A stretch of DNA of 64,000 bases from assembly GCF_026914185.1 (NCBI RefSeq), contig NC_070571.1, forward strand, positions 2,728,001-2,792,000, read 5' to 3'. Position numbers and translations under genes: made by a program. A model generated the notes under the pieces. It saw only the letters and a program-made list of their open reading frames with translations. It did no database searches and was not told the origin of the DNA. This DNA is from Puccinia triticina. Lineage: Eukaryota > Basidiomycota > Pucciniomycetes > Pucciniales > Pucciniaceae. This document shows, piece after piece, positions 10,249-19,855 of this stretch; the first letter of the stretch is position 1; each line of letters begins with the position of its first letter.

Positions 10249-13161
10249 TCATTTTTGTTTCATTTTCTCCTCAAGGTTTTTTGTCAAATTTATAATTCCA
10301 AAGTAGAATATATTGTTGATAATATTCTTTGCTCTTGAATTGATGGTTTTTTCACCATATGATGAAAGATGATTCCATATTTTAGGATCAAGAGTAGTCT
10401 CCACCCAGAGATCTAAAACATGCCAAAGGATTACCATTGTATACTGTCTTTGGCTTCTTTTGTGATGATATTTTTGAATTAAATGCTTCTTTGCTTTCCA
10501 TCTATTGTTGGCTTTCTCCTGTGAATCATAAAACAGATGAATATGGAATTCTTGGAAGAAATTGATGGCTTTCTCTATTTCTTCTTTATAATTCAGTCCC
10601 TCATTTTGTTTTTTCTGTGTTATCCAAGGAATGATTATTATGATGACTTCAACATAAAATAAAAATAAAGGTAATGATAGTAGACTTTTATGCACTCTGG
10701 TATCCCTTATATTGATTTTGGTGTTTGAATACCAATAAATGTACCATAAATTTCTTTTTTCCAGAAAGTAATTTACTTTATGGATGAGTTTATAATCTCC
10801 TGACTTGATTGATTCAGTAGAAGGATGGCTTTTGCACAAACATCCACAATTAATTTCAAGAAGTTGTTCTTCAGTCACAAATTGAGTTCTTCTTAGACTA
10901 GCTATTTTCCTTAGGGAATCCTTATAATATTGTGGTACCTTCTCACAATTCAGGATATGGTTCAAATTGAATCTGTTGAAATTCTTCCTTGGTAAAACCT
11001 CACTTTCATTCAGGGGGATTTGCACATTTGAAGGAGTTTTCAATGCATCCTCTTGCCTTCCTCCCTGTATTGCAGAATGTTCATCAACTTCTATATTAGA
11101 ATCCTTGGAATATTTTCCAGTAATTCTGGAGCATTCAGCTTCCTCGTAATATTTTTTTTCAGAATGAATTGGAAGGTTTGAAAGAGATTGTAGCTCCATA
11201 ATTTGACATATCTTTCTTTTTGTGCCCTTATTTACATTCATTTTTGCTGCTGAAATGGTTTCCTCAGGGACCTTCTCAACACTTGAGATTTTCTTGGTTG
11301 AGGAATCATAATTTTTTAAAGTACTCTTGTCTCCTATGTTGATTGTACTGCTGAAATGGCTTGTCTGGTAAGCTATTGGATGATTCCCATTAATTTTTCT
11401 TTTGGATGTTGCTGGAGAGGTAGTTGTTCTTGTTGAACAAAATTCAGAGCCCAAGGAAACATATGAAGCTTGATATTGACCACCAAATGACTGAGATGGA
11501 GATGGGTCAACACTATCCCTACTAATAAGAAAGGTTTCTGGTTTTGAATGACTGGTATGATTTATTGATTCATGGGCCGGCCAAGCTTGAGGATCCTTTT
11601 GAAGGCCAAATTGTTTTGGTTTTGAAGCATAATTTTCTCTTTCCAGTGAATAATTGACCATCAGTGGGTCTATTGGAATCTTTGTTTGGATAATTTTTTT
11701 GGTTGTCTGTTTGTTGCATGGTGCAAGTGGCGGGGCTACACAGAAATCTGGGAGATGATTGATTTCCAGGCTTGAAGAGGCTTCTGGAAATTCAGAGAGG
11801 TGGCTTTGGGAGATACCAGTGGCCGCCATATGTCCTTCATTTCCACTGGAGTGGAGTGAAATCAAGTCACTTCCATTGAATTTGAAAAATTCATCAAGTC
11901 CCTCAAATAAAGTGGGACCTGAGTTTGTATTTGGTGGTGATAAATTTCTCCAGCTTGAATCCACTGGATTTTCAGAAGGAAATTGGATGGACTCTTCATT
12001 GGCACCGCCAAAAATGGTGTCTGAATTTATTGGTATTATTTTTTGCAAAGCTTTGTTGGTTGTCTGTTCTCCATGGTGGGATAGTGAATGATCTACACAG
12101 AGATCTAGGTGATGACTGATTTCAGGCCTTTTAGATGCTTGCTGAAATTCATTTATGTGGCCTTGATGGATGATGGCATCTGGATGCCCTTCATGGCCAC
12201 TTGAGGAGAATGGAAACAAGTCATTTCCATTGAGTTTGAAAAATTCACCAAGTCCCTCAAATAAAATGGAACATTGGTTTGTATTTGGTGGTGATAAATT
12301 TCCACAAGTTGAATCCACTGGATTTCCAGAAGTAAATTGGATGAAATCTAGATTGACACTGGCAACATTAGTGGCCGAATTCATTGGCATTATGTTTTGC
12401 AAAAATTTGTTGGTTGTCTGTTCTTTGAACTGGGCTATCGGATGATATATGCAGGAATCTGAGTGAAGACTGATTTCAGGTCTTTTGGATACTTCCTGAA
12501 AGTCAGTTGGGTGGCTTTGGGAGATGAAAGGGACCTCTGAATTTCCTTTATGGCCACTGGAGGAGAATGAAATCAAGTCATTTCCATTGAATTTGAAAAA
12601 TTCTTCAAGCCCCTCAAATGATGGGGGAACTAGATTTGTTTCTTGTGGTGAGAAATTTCTCCAGGATGACTCCACTGGATTTCCAGAAGGAAATTGGACA
12701 GAATCTTGATTGGTACCAGCAAAAACATTGTCTGAATTTATTGGCATTATTGTCTCCAAAGCTTTGTTGGTTATCTGTTCTTTGCGCTGGGATATTGGAT
12801 GATCTATGCAGAACTCTGGGTGAAGACCGATTTTGGGTCTTGTAGATACTTCCTGAAAGTCATTTGTGTTGCTTGGGGGGATGAAATTGACCTCTGGATT
12901 TCCTTCATGGCCATTGAAGTGGAATGAAAACAAGTCATTTTCATTGAGGTTGGAAAATTCATCAAATCCTTCAAAGGGTGAGAAAACTGGGTTTGTATTT
13001 GGTGTCCCTACTGGGGATAACTGGCTCCAGATAGATTCCACTGGATTTCCATTGGGAAATTGAATGAACTCTCCATTGGCACTGGTAATTAAAATTATGG
13101 CTGAAAGCCCAAGAAACATAGATCTTCCCCATCCCATGCTTGCTGAACTGAAGAGTTTCAC
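10249..13161 (-). CDS. Large secreted repeat protein, unknown function
   Basis: A 970-codon frame. Residues 1-30 look like a signal peptide: Lys-Leu start, hydrophobic core MFLGLSAIILITSA, small residues before the likely cleavage at Gly30. Residues 31-153, 154-272, 273-390 and about 391-499 are four tandem copies of a module of about 120 residues. Each opens with IQFPSGNPVES or a variant, then FEGL-EFFKFNGNDL, SSSGHEGH, a RPEI block, one conserved Cys (FCID, SCIY, LCVD, FCVA) and EQTTNKALQ..IMPINSD. Residues 500-750 are Ser/Thr/Lys-rich with basic clusters such as SKRKI and TKRKI. The C-terminal 200 residues are Lys/Asn/Ile/Trp-rich. An intron may lie at about 10613-10736 (GTATTC donor, AACACAG acceptor), since that stretch encodes an unlikely poly-Ile segment yet stays open. 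I recognise no domain. In a rust such proteins are candidate host-interface proteins; that role is inference only. Confidence 0.75.
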   Translation of the reverse strand: MKLFSSASMGWGRSMFLGLSAIILITSANGEFIQFPNGNPVESIWSQLSPVGTPNTNPVFSPFEGFDEFSNLNENDLFSFHFNGHEGNPEVNFIPPSNTNDFQEVSTRPKIGLHPEFCIDHPISQRKEQITNKALETIMPINSDNVFAGTNQDSVQFPSGNPVESSWRNFSPQETNLVPPSFEGLEEFFKFNGNDLISFSSSGHKGNSEVPFISQSHPTDFQEVSKRPEISLHSDSCIYHPIAQFKEQTTNKFLQNIMPMNSATNVASVNLDFIQFTSGNPVDSTCGNLSPPNTNQCSILFEGLGEFFKLNGNDLFPFSSSGHEGHPDAIIHQGHINEFQQASKRPEISHHLDLCVDHSLSHHGEQTTNKALQKIIPINSDTIFGGANEESIQFPSENPVDSSWRNLSPPNTNSGPTLFEGLDEFFKFNGSDLISLHSSGNEGHMAATGISQSHLSEFPEASSSLEINHLPDFCVAPPLAPCNKQTTKKIIQTKIPIDPLMVNYSLERENYASKPKQFGLQKDPQAWPAHESINHTSHSKPETFLISRDSVDPSPSQSFGGQYQASYVSLGSEFCSTRTTTSPATSKRKINGNHPIAYQTSHFSSTINIGDKSTLKNYDSSTKKISSVEKVPEETISAAKMNVNKGTKRKICQIMELQSLSNLPIHSEKKYYEEAECSRITGKYSKDSNIEVDEHSAIQGGRQEDALKTPSNVQIPLNESEVLPRKNFNRFNLNHILNCEKVPQYYKDSLRKIASLRRTQFVTEEQLLEINCGCLCKSHPSTESIKSGDYKLIHKVNYFLEKRNLWYIYWYSNTKINIRDTRVHKSLLSLPLFLFYVEVIIIIIPWITQKKQNEGLNYKEEIEKAINFFQEFHIHLFYDSQEKANNRWKAKKHLIQKYHHKRSQRQYTMVILWHVLDLWVETTLDPKIWNHLSSYGEKTINSRAKNIINNIFYFGIINLTKNLEEKMKQK

Positions 13162-13680
13162 CCAATGAGCAAAGGTAAGCTGAAATTATCTGATAAATTG
13201 GGGTAATAAAGGGTATCTGAAAAGCACCTGAACAAGGGTAAGCGGCTATTGAATGTAACAAGATCAGATGATGCAGCTGTATGTACAAAACACAAAGTAA
13301 ATTCACCCAAACTAAAACCTGTTTAAAACAATTAGAATCTGTACCCATATGAATTCCTAGATTTTCCAGGGCAAGCTTTTACAGAAGGTTTTCAAGTATG
13401 TACTGCGCTGTGGTCTGTGAAATGTTATCTAACACTCCAAACTAGAAACAAGTAAGACAGGATTGCTCCTACACAAGTCTAACACAAGCCTCTCAGTGAG
13501 AGCCTGAAGGGCAGCTCCATCAAGACAACTTTGTCCCACAGAAAGGCTTGCACCCAAATCACACTGCACAGGCTCTAGTTTGTACCCTGTGGGATCTCAC
13601 GCAGAATAAAGCCTTTTTGATAAAAAAACCCTGTTAAGAATCATACAGATATGTAATTATTTTGGGGTTTAAGGGTTTGA
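13162..13680. other. Upstream region with a hairpin module
   Basis: 5' flank of the secreted-protein gene. At about 13495-13552, AAGCCTCTCAGTGAGAG and later CACAGAAAGGCTTGCACCC mirror the arrangement at 62816-62880 (AAGCCTCTCT ... CACAGAGAGGCTTGCCCCC), so this is another copy of that hairpin repeat. Confidence 0.6.
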
Positions 13681-13709
13681 CTAGAGGCCAAGGCGGCTGC
13701 GCCGCTGCA
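13681..13709 (-). mobile_element. Helitron-like 3' terminus, minus strand
   Basis: On the minus strand: CTGCAGCGGCGCAGCCGCC, a GCGGC-GCA-GCCGC hairpin, then CTAG (13684-13681) followed by T. It matches the termini at 9005-9032 and 9121-9148. The element body would extend to higher coordinates, so the secreted-protein gene lies between, not inside, these elements. A decayed relative (GGCTGCACCTCTGCAGGG) is at about 14310. Confidence 0.45.
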
Positions 13710-15131
13710 GGGAAAAAAACACACTCACAGGTATGGGCTCTGGCAAGGATAGACAAATCAGACCCAGCCCATCCACAAGATCTATGGCACAGGATTAAAA
13801 ACTCAGTCTATCTTACATGATACCAAGTGTGGCCTGTGTGAACCATATGTTCCTTATTTTCAGTCAGAACATTCAGATGCAGCCCAATCACCACCCTAAA
13901 CTGTATGTGACATATACAATTTGCTTCACCTCTATCTTTTCCTGAATAAATGACATGCCAAGTTTTGAAGGTACATATGTGCCTAAGGCCCAATAGTAAA
14001 TCAGATAATCTTGGATAAAAAATGGCATTACCAAACATCATTTTTTCACAATGTTTTGCCTAATCTCCAACATAAATGCACCTTTTTCCAATTTTAAATG
14101 CAATATTTTCCCCTGACAAATGGCATCACCAAATTCCGACAGCATGTTTTCACAAATATGCATCAATCACTTGTAGTTGTATAATGATCACTAAGATAAG
14201 CAACAATTCAAAAATTGATGGTACAATGATCAGTTTACAGATAAGCAAGAATCAATATTGTTTGTGCAAGACCCTTTTACACAGAAACCAAAAAAATAAT
14301 ATGAGACAAGATGGCTGCACCTCTGCAGGGCATCAGGGGTTCAATTCACAGCATTCAAGAAAATGTTTCCTGAAAAAGACACCAGAAGGCCAGCCTGCAC
14401 ACTAATAATTGTGTGGCTTGTTAATGGGTTATCAAGCAGAGAACTTGCATTTTTTATTCTTTGGCTAACAGTGACACCTTAAAAATGAATAACACCGTTT
14501 TGGATGAGTCAGTGTGTAAATTGCATCAATCCCCGTTTCAGAAATCCCAAGTAGAAAGCAAATCTCTTCATTACAAACAAGCATGCACTGCTCAGCTGGC
14601 TGTGGATATTTCAATCAGGCAAACTAAAAACCAGCAAACTTTGATTTTGTAGAAATGAGTTGGATGCCAATTGACCATGTCAAGAATAGTATACAGTCAC
14701 TGACAAGCAAAGGGGGAATAGTCATGGCCTGCAGCTGATAAGTAATCTGTTGTGTATCAAGCTGAAAAGGAGCTATTATGTGCATGGAGCATCAGTCAAA
14801 AATGTAGCATCAGTCAAAAATGTAGCATCAGTCAACAACATACATCAATTTGAACTGATGAGACCTAATTGCAGACAATACTCTCCACCTCCAGAATCTT
14901 CTTCCTCAGAGTAATACATATTCATGGAGAGCAATGATCCATCTGAGATCATTTGCACCCCGTCCTCCTCCACTCTTCAAATAAACTATCTGCATTTCTT
15001 TTGGGTTGAATGATTGGGTAAAGGTAAGATATCTATATAAATTCACAAATCAACACCAGAGAATGGTAACAGAGCAGATACCCATGTGTTATTTGGTATG
15101 ATTTGGTTGGAGTTGGGGGCGGTTATGCGTG
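13710..15131. other. No gene recognised
   Basis: AT-rich DNA with only short frames. A small three-copy tandem repeat is described separately. Confidence 0.4.
14782..14840. repeat. 18-bp tandem repeat, about 3 copies
   Basis: AGCATCAGTCAAAAATGT is repeated in tandem, the last copy diverging to AGCATCAGTCAACAACAT. Confidence 0.9.
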
Positions 15132-15334
15132 TTTAGCGAGGATGATAAGGTGACATCAAAGGGGAGACAAGAAAGGCTATTATAAGCAGGACCACGTGAC
15201 TGTCCTCAGAAACGCCAAGGGTTGATTGGCAGAGGCCGGGAAATAATTGTCCTGTCGACGATGGGTTTCTCATTGGGGTGCACTTATGAGCGGCGGGTCG
15301 GCGTGTACGCCGGACGGGCGGACAAGCCGCGACA

Positions 15335-15830
15335 TCAAGTATGTGTGTGTTTTTGAGGGGGAGGGGGAGGTGTAAGGGAGGCCAGAGTGATAGCGCACAC
15401 TTTGCCAACAAAGAAAGGCCTAATGGCGGCCACTGTTTGGGGCCGGCCACTGTTTGCGTCGCCGAGATGAGGACGGGGGTAAACGGCAAGAGCCGGGGGA
15501 TCCCCAAGATTCTGTTTCTTACGAGAGGGGAGAGCAGAGTCCAGGCGGTCAAGGGGGCGGGTTCTGGATGAACCCGGCCCCAACCCAGGTCTGTCGGGGC
15601 CTGAGAAAGAGGATGTGATGGGCAGGGGCAGCTAGATCACACTGATAGCGGCATGGTTTGGCGAGTGAGGACGGTCGAGATGTGCCGCAAGCGCCACTGA
15701 GATCGTCCGCAAAGCAGTTTTCTCGACGGGCGGGTTTGGATGTGCATGTAGGTAGAGACTGTCCACCCCGCCATGGATGTACGCCCATGGGGGCACAGTG
15801 TGACAGCGCACTGCCCGCACGCGTTGTGGC
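15335..15830 (-). pseudogene. Unrecognised coding remnant
   Basis: In this GC-rich block two minus-strand stretches have protein-like composition: one containing LYLHAHPNPPVEKTALRTIS (about 15770-15670) and one containing KKQNLGDPPALAVYPRPHLG followed by VAAIRPFFVGKVCAITLA (about 15560-15360). They lie in different frames and no convincing splice junction joins them. The family is not recognised. They may belong to the same gene as the fragments at 16420-17560. Confidence 0.3.
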
Positions 15831-16419
15831 GTGGGCCAGTCTCTCCGCTGTTCACCTGTGCCGGCTACTGAGTCTGACGCGGCTAGGCGTCGGGGCTCTG
15901 CCCTCCTTCCGGGAGGGGAGCCCGTGTCTCACTATGCGCCTAGCCGTGTGTGGGTCGAAGGAGAAAGTGGTCTCTTGCTGCCAGTGTGGCCAGGTTCATC
16001 CTGGCTGGCAGTGTCGAGACACATTCCCGAGCAGAAACAGCGCTCAAATGAGAGTCCAGGGAGTGGGGGACGAGGCGCTAAGCCCCACTCCTGGGCTCTG
16101 TCTTGATGGGTGGGTAAGCGGTGTGAAAAAAGAAAAATGTTTCTCCGGGGAAAAGCAGTACAACGAAGCTGAGATGGAGCAGGGAAAACTCCTGCTGCCA
16201 GCGGCTGCTTTGTCGGCCTCCTGATGAAGGCCTCTGCTTTCCCAGGGAGAAACCTAGGCTTCGCAAGCCTGGCTCTAGAACTTGTCACCTCTCTCTGGCG
16301 CAAGTTCCATGGCGTCATCGCCTCTCTGGGAAATTCCCAGAGTGATCACTCTAGCTGCAGGAGAACTCCGACTCAGGTAGCGCTGGGTGTGTCCCTGTGG
16401 CTGTGTGGACACCGCGGCC

Positions 16420-17560
16420 CTAGGAGCTGCGCTCTCCGGGCATCTCCCATGAGAAAGTCGGTGTGGGGGGCTTGGCGGGCGAGTTGAAGCGGGAAGAGCT
16501 CAGCTGGGCGTCGGTGTTGAGGATCTCGGTGATGAATACCCGGGTCGGGTCTTCTATTGGTGTGATCAGCTGTTTTGGCTAACAAGTTTGATACAGACAA
16601 GATCAAGAGGTCAGCATGAGGTTCAATCTCGCGCGGGTTGAGGCCGTTGGTGCAACCGGGTTAAGGGGTTTTATGTGTGGCTTGCCCGGGCTGGTTTTTT
16701 GGTGGATGAAGCGGGGGTGTGGAGGGGTTAGGGGGACAAGTGCATTGGAGGGGTTGTGGATGAGGGCTGGATGGCGTGGATGAGGTGGGAAAAGAGCGGG
16801 TCCTGAGCAAGTAGGCCCTCCAGTGGCTCGTCCTCCTCGCCCCCCGCAGTGGCAGCAGCAGTCCCGCCAAAGGCAGACTTAATTCTCGATTCGCTGGCGT
16901 CGCTTGGATGACAGAGGGGCCCGGCCCCGGCCAGCCAGGCTTTCAGCATCCGGATATTACTCTGTTGCTTGACATTCGTCCGTTCCAGGGCGCCGTTGAT
17001 CGCGAGGAGCAAGGCATATTACTGATCTCAAAATCCAGAACCTACGGGCAAAATCCCACAGGCTGTTTCAGTAGTGGTTTGAGAGAGAGTGTGTGTGTGT
17101 GTGGGGGGGGGGGCTCACTTTGCCGGTGACTTGTGCGCTGTTGATTGTTTCAGGAGACGGGTATTTAAGGGGTGTGGGTGTAGTAGCGGGGGGCGGGATA
17201 GCGAGCGGGATCAGGTCGATGGTGTGTCTGATTCAGGGTGAGGGCTGGATCCCGGCTGTCGGTCTGTTGGGTGTTGGTTTTGGTTTTAGATGGAGATGGC
17301 TGTAGCAGCTGGTTTGCATGTCTGGTGGTTGGCGAGGGAACGGCTGGGAGGCAGAACAACGGCAAGAGGGGCAAGGGTTGTGGTGTGAGCACGCGCGCCC
17401 CTGGCAAGTACAACGGCGAGGCGGTGACTTCATTGTATGTATGTTTATCAGATGGGTGGGAGACCAGGGTCTCAGCAAAAACTCCGGTCTTGTTGACAAC
17501 GCCTAGCCGGTCAAAGCACTGCCGTGCAGGTCAGAGGTACCGGATGTGCGTGGCGGTGGC
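16420..17560 (-). pseudogene. Unrecognised multi-exon gene or relic
   Basis: Three minus-strand blocks look coding. Block one (about 17560-17330) contains LDNYATATHIRYL, a stop, then QCFDRLGVVNKTGVFAETLV. Block two (17012-16728) contains LAINGALERTNVKQQSNIRM and an acidic segment GGEEDEPLEGLLAQDPLFS. Block three (16569-16420) starts after an AACAG acceptor, contains ITPIEDPTRVFITEILNTDA and ends at a stop after ERSS. The internal stop in block one argues for decay. I cannot name the family. Length, order and shared strand suggest a single gene. Confidence 0.4.
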
Positions 17561-17699
17561 GTAGTTGTCAAGGCTAGACGGATTTGGGCCTTTGGCAGTC
17601 GAGTGCGCTGGTGGAGTCTGTTGAGTGCCAGGTAGTGCCAGATTGTCTATAAAAAGAGGTTTGGCTTGCTTGTTTGTGTCCCCCAGGACGTCCTCTGCC

Positions 17700-17782
17700 G
17701 CTCGAACTTGTGGAAGTCCCTCTTCTGCGGGGGGGCGGGCAGCCCAGGTCGCGGAGCGACCCCTCCGAAGGAGGGACTTGAG
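17700..17782. repeat. Hairpin module (AAGTCCCTC type)
   Basis: GGAAGTCCCTCTTCTGCGG at the left is mirrored by CCTCCGAAGGAGGGACTT at the right, with an inner GGTCGCGGAGCGACC hairpin. Same module as at 5788 and 32815. Confidence 0.75.
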
Positions 17783-18361
17783 TCTAAAACCGACTTACAA
17801 CCGCGTCACGGTTGGCCAGTTTTGGTGTAGCCGACGTTTGGACGGCTGCACCTCCTGTACATCCATCTCCCCGGAGGTAAAAAGTTGGGTGGGAGATAGA
17901 GGAGGATTGTGTGGATCTGCTCATCCAATTTTCAAACAAAAATATTGAAAATTGGACCAGCAGGAATTTTTGCAAGATCACAAAAATCCAAAAATCTGCT
18001 CTTCAGGATTGAACTGAAGTTGATTCTTGGCTTCTCAACCAGGATCCCTCCTTCACAAAATTCCTCCAAAAATTTTCTATTTACTATCCTGGGATGGCTG
18101 TCTTGTCCTCTATTGACTACATAAGGAATGGTTTGGTTTGAAGAAAAAAAAAAAAAAGTCATGCTGGACTAAAATTGGCTTGTAAAAAATCCTACACATA
18201 CAATTTTTGAAAAATTCAAAATCCTTCTTGATGGGGATGAAGACCCCCATCTTGGGCACACCCTGCCCAACATTATTATCCACTGGGTAGTTGGATGTAT
18301 TTTATAGGATTTTTACAAAACAAAATGACCTCAAAAGCCCAACCGTGACACGCAAGCATGC
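17783..18361. other. No gene recognised
   Basis: AT-rich, with an A-tract (18142-18155) and short frames only. Confidence 0.4.
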
Positions 18362-18815
18362 GCGTTTTAGACACAAGCCTCTCCCGCACTTCGTGCGGTC
18401 GACGGAGAGGCTGTACACGCTCGTCTGCCGCTGTACTTCCAGCGTGCGGTTCGTCCTCAACCCCCTCCGCTGTTGCACTTGCACAGTTTGAGGGGCTAAA
18501 CTCGTTGGCCCCCCTTTGCATAATGCCTTCAATGCGGCGCGCTGGGGGTCATCCTCTCACCGTTTTTTGACCCTGCTAGACAGGGATGGACGGTGGGCCA
18601 CGGTGCATCAGCTTGCTGATGTTAGGTGGCTGTTTGCAGGTTTTTGTTGAGTTTGGCATTTGTAGAGGGAAAACCCTCCATGTTTTTTTCATGGAAGTTG
18701 TAAAGGGGAAACCCTTGATTTTTTTTGGGGGATTTTTGGAGATTTGTAGGGGAAACCCTTGAGGTTTTGTTTTGTGATTCAGAGGCTTTAATAAACTTGG
18801 ATAAACACCCAAAGG
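18362..18815 (+). repeat. Hairpin module followed by dispersed repeat R1, copy 2
   Basis: 18370-18413 is a hairpin (AAGCCTCTCC ... GGAGAGGCT, with an inner CCGCACTTCGTGCGG). It runs directly into R1: CTGTACTTCCAGCGTGCGG, CCGCTGTTGCACTTG, GACAGGGATGG, GGGCCACGGTG, CAGCTTGCTGATG, and TTTAATAAACTTGGAT at 18785-18800. The match to 3837-4262 suggests the hairpin may be the 5' part of the same element. Confidence 0.7.
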
Positions 18816-19505
18816 ACATCCTTTCATTTTTCACATCTGAAAATGTTTCAATCTTCTCTTAATTCAAAAAACTGACGCCAGCCTTGAGTACACTGCCATA
18901 CCAATTCCAACTGCAATCAGAGAATTAAATTTCAATCATTATATACTGATAAAAAAGTGTATTGCTTAAGGATAGCATATTCTTTTGCCAAAGACAAAAT
19001 TAAGAAGGGACTCTCTTGAATATAGAATCCCTTCAATTATATTTTTCACAGTTGGTTTCTAGCTGCATTGATCCCAACCTATTCACTTCATGTGCGCTTA
19101 CCGGGAGCGCAGCGGGAGGTGGGCCGAGTCCAAGGGACAGCGGCAGTGGAGCCACCGCGAGGCAAGCGCGCGGAGGCAACCGCAGTGCGCAGCTGAAGCG
19201 CACCTGGCAGGTCCCAAACCTAGTGAGTCGGGGAGCAACCGGTACCGGCTAGGAGCTAGCACAACGGAACCGGCAACACAACGCTCAACGCCGAACGCAA
19301 CATTGCCAAGGAAATTTGCACAGGAATTTTCGCCAATAAAACACACCAAACTGACAAAATTTTTAACTCGATTGCAGCGGCGACTTCGGCCGTGAAAGTG
19401 GCAGCCGGCTTGTCGTCAGGCGGAGGTAACGGACCGGAAGGCGGTGAGGCGAGCGACCGCTCACAAGGAATCACCGGGACGCAAGAGGAGCTAGGGGTAC
19501 CTACA

Positions 19506-19817
19506 ATGGCGGAGGAGGAAAGGGTCGAAGGAAACAGGATCGAAGATCAACCGCCAGCCCCCCCAAAGAAATCAAAAAAGGTTACCGTGAAAGGGCCAAC
19601 CAGACAATCGACCAGAGCGACATCAAAGAGGCCAGGGGAGCAAGGAGTGGAGGATCAGGGAGGAGAGGAGGAAGGAGAGGAGGATAGGGTAGCAGGGTTA
19701 GGGGAGTCAGGAGATCTGGGGGAGGATAGGATCGGAGGACTCGGGAACCGGATAGGTACTGGTAAGTCGTCGACAGATGCTGGAAGGAGGAAGGATAGGG
19801 TTAAGGAAAGGAGCTGA
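19506..19817 (+). CDS. Retroelement ORF1, acidic/basic low-complexity protein
   Basis: 103 codons from an ATG in the run MAEEERVEGNRIEDQ to a TGA. It is Lys/Arg-rich at the start (KKSKKVTVKG) and Gly/Glu-rich afterwards. It could be a nucleic-acid-binding leader of gag or the N-terminal part of the next frame separated by a frameshift. No domain is recognised. Confidence 0.4.
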   Translation: MAEEERVEGNRIEDQPPAPPKKSKKVTVKGPTRQSTRATSKRPGEQGVEDQGGEEEGEEDRVAGLGESGDLGEDRIGGLGNRIGTGKSSTDAGRRKDRVKERS

Positions 19818-19855
19818 CGGATTGCGGCGCCTTACATCGCTTAGCAGAGAATCCG

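Noticed and set aside
9149..13680. Secreted-protein gene carried inside a Helitron
   Set aside because: The three candidate 3' ends face outward, so the gene lies between elements. No enclosing 5' TC end was seen.
15658..16224. 188-residue plus-strand protein
   Set aside because: Cys/Gly/Arg-rich composition typical of chance openings in GC-rich DNA; the opposite strand carries the more protein-like text.
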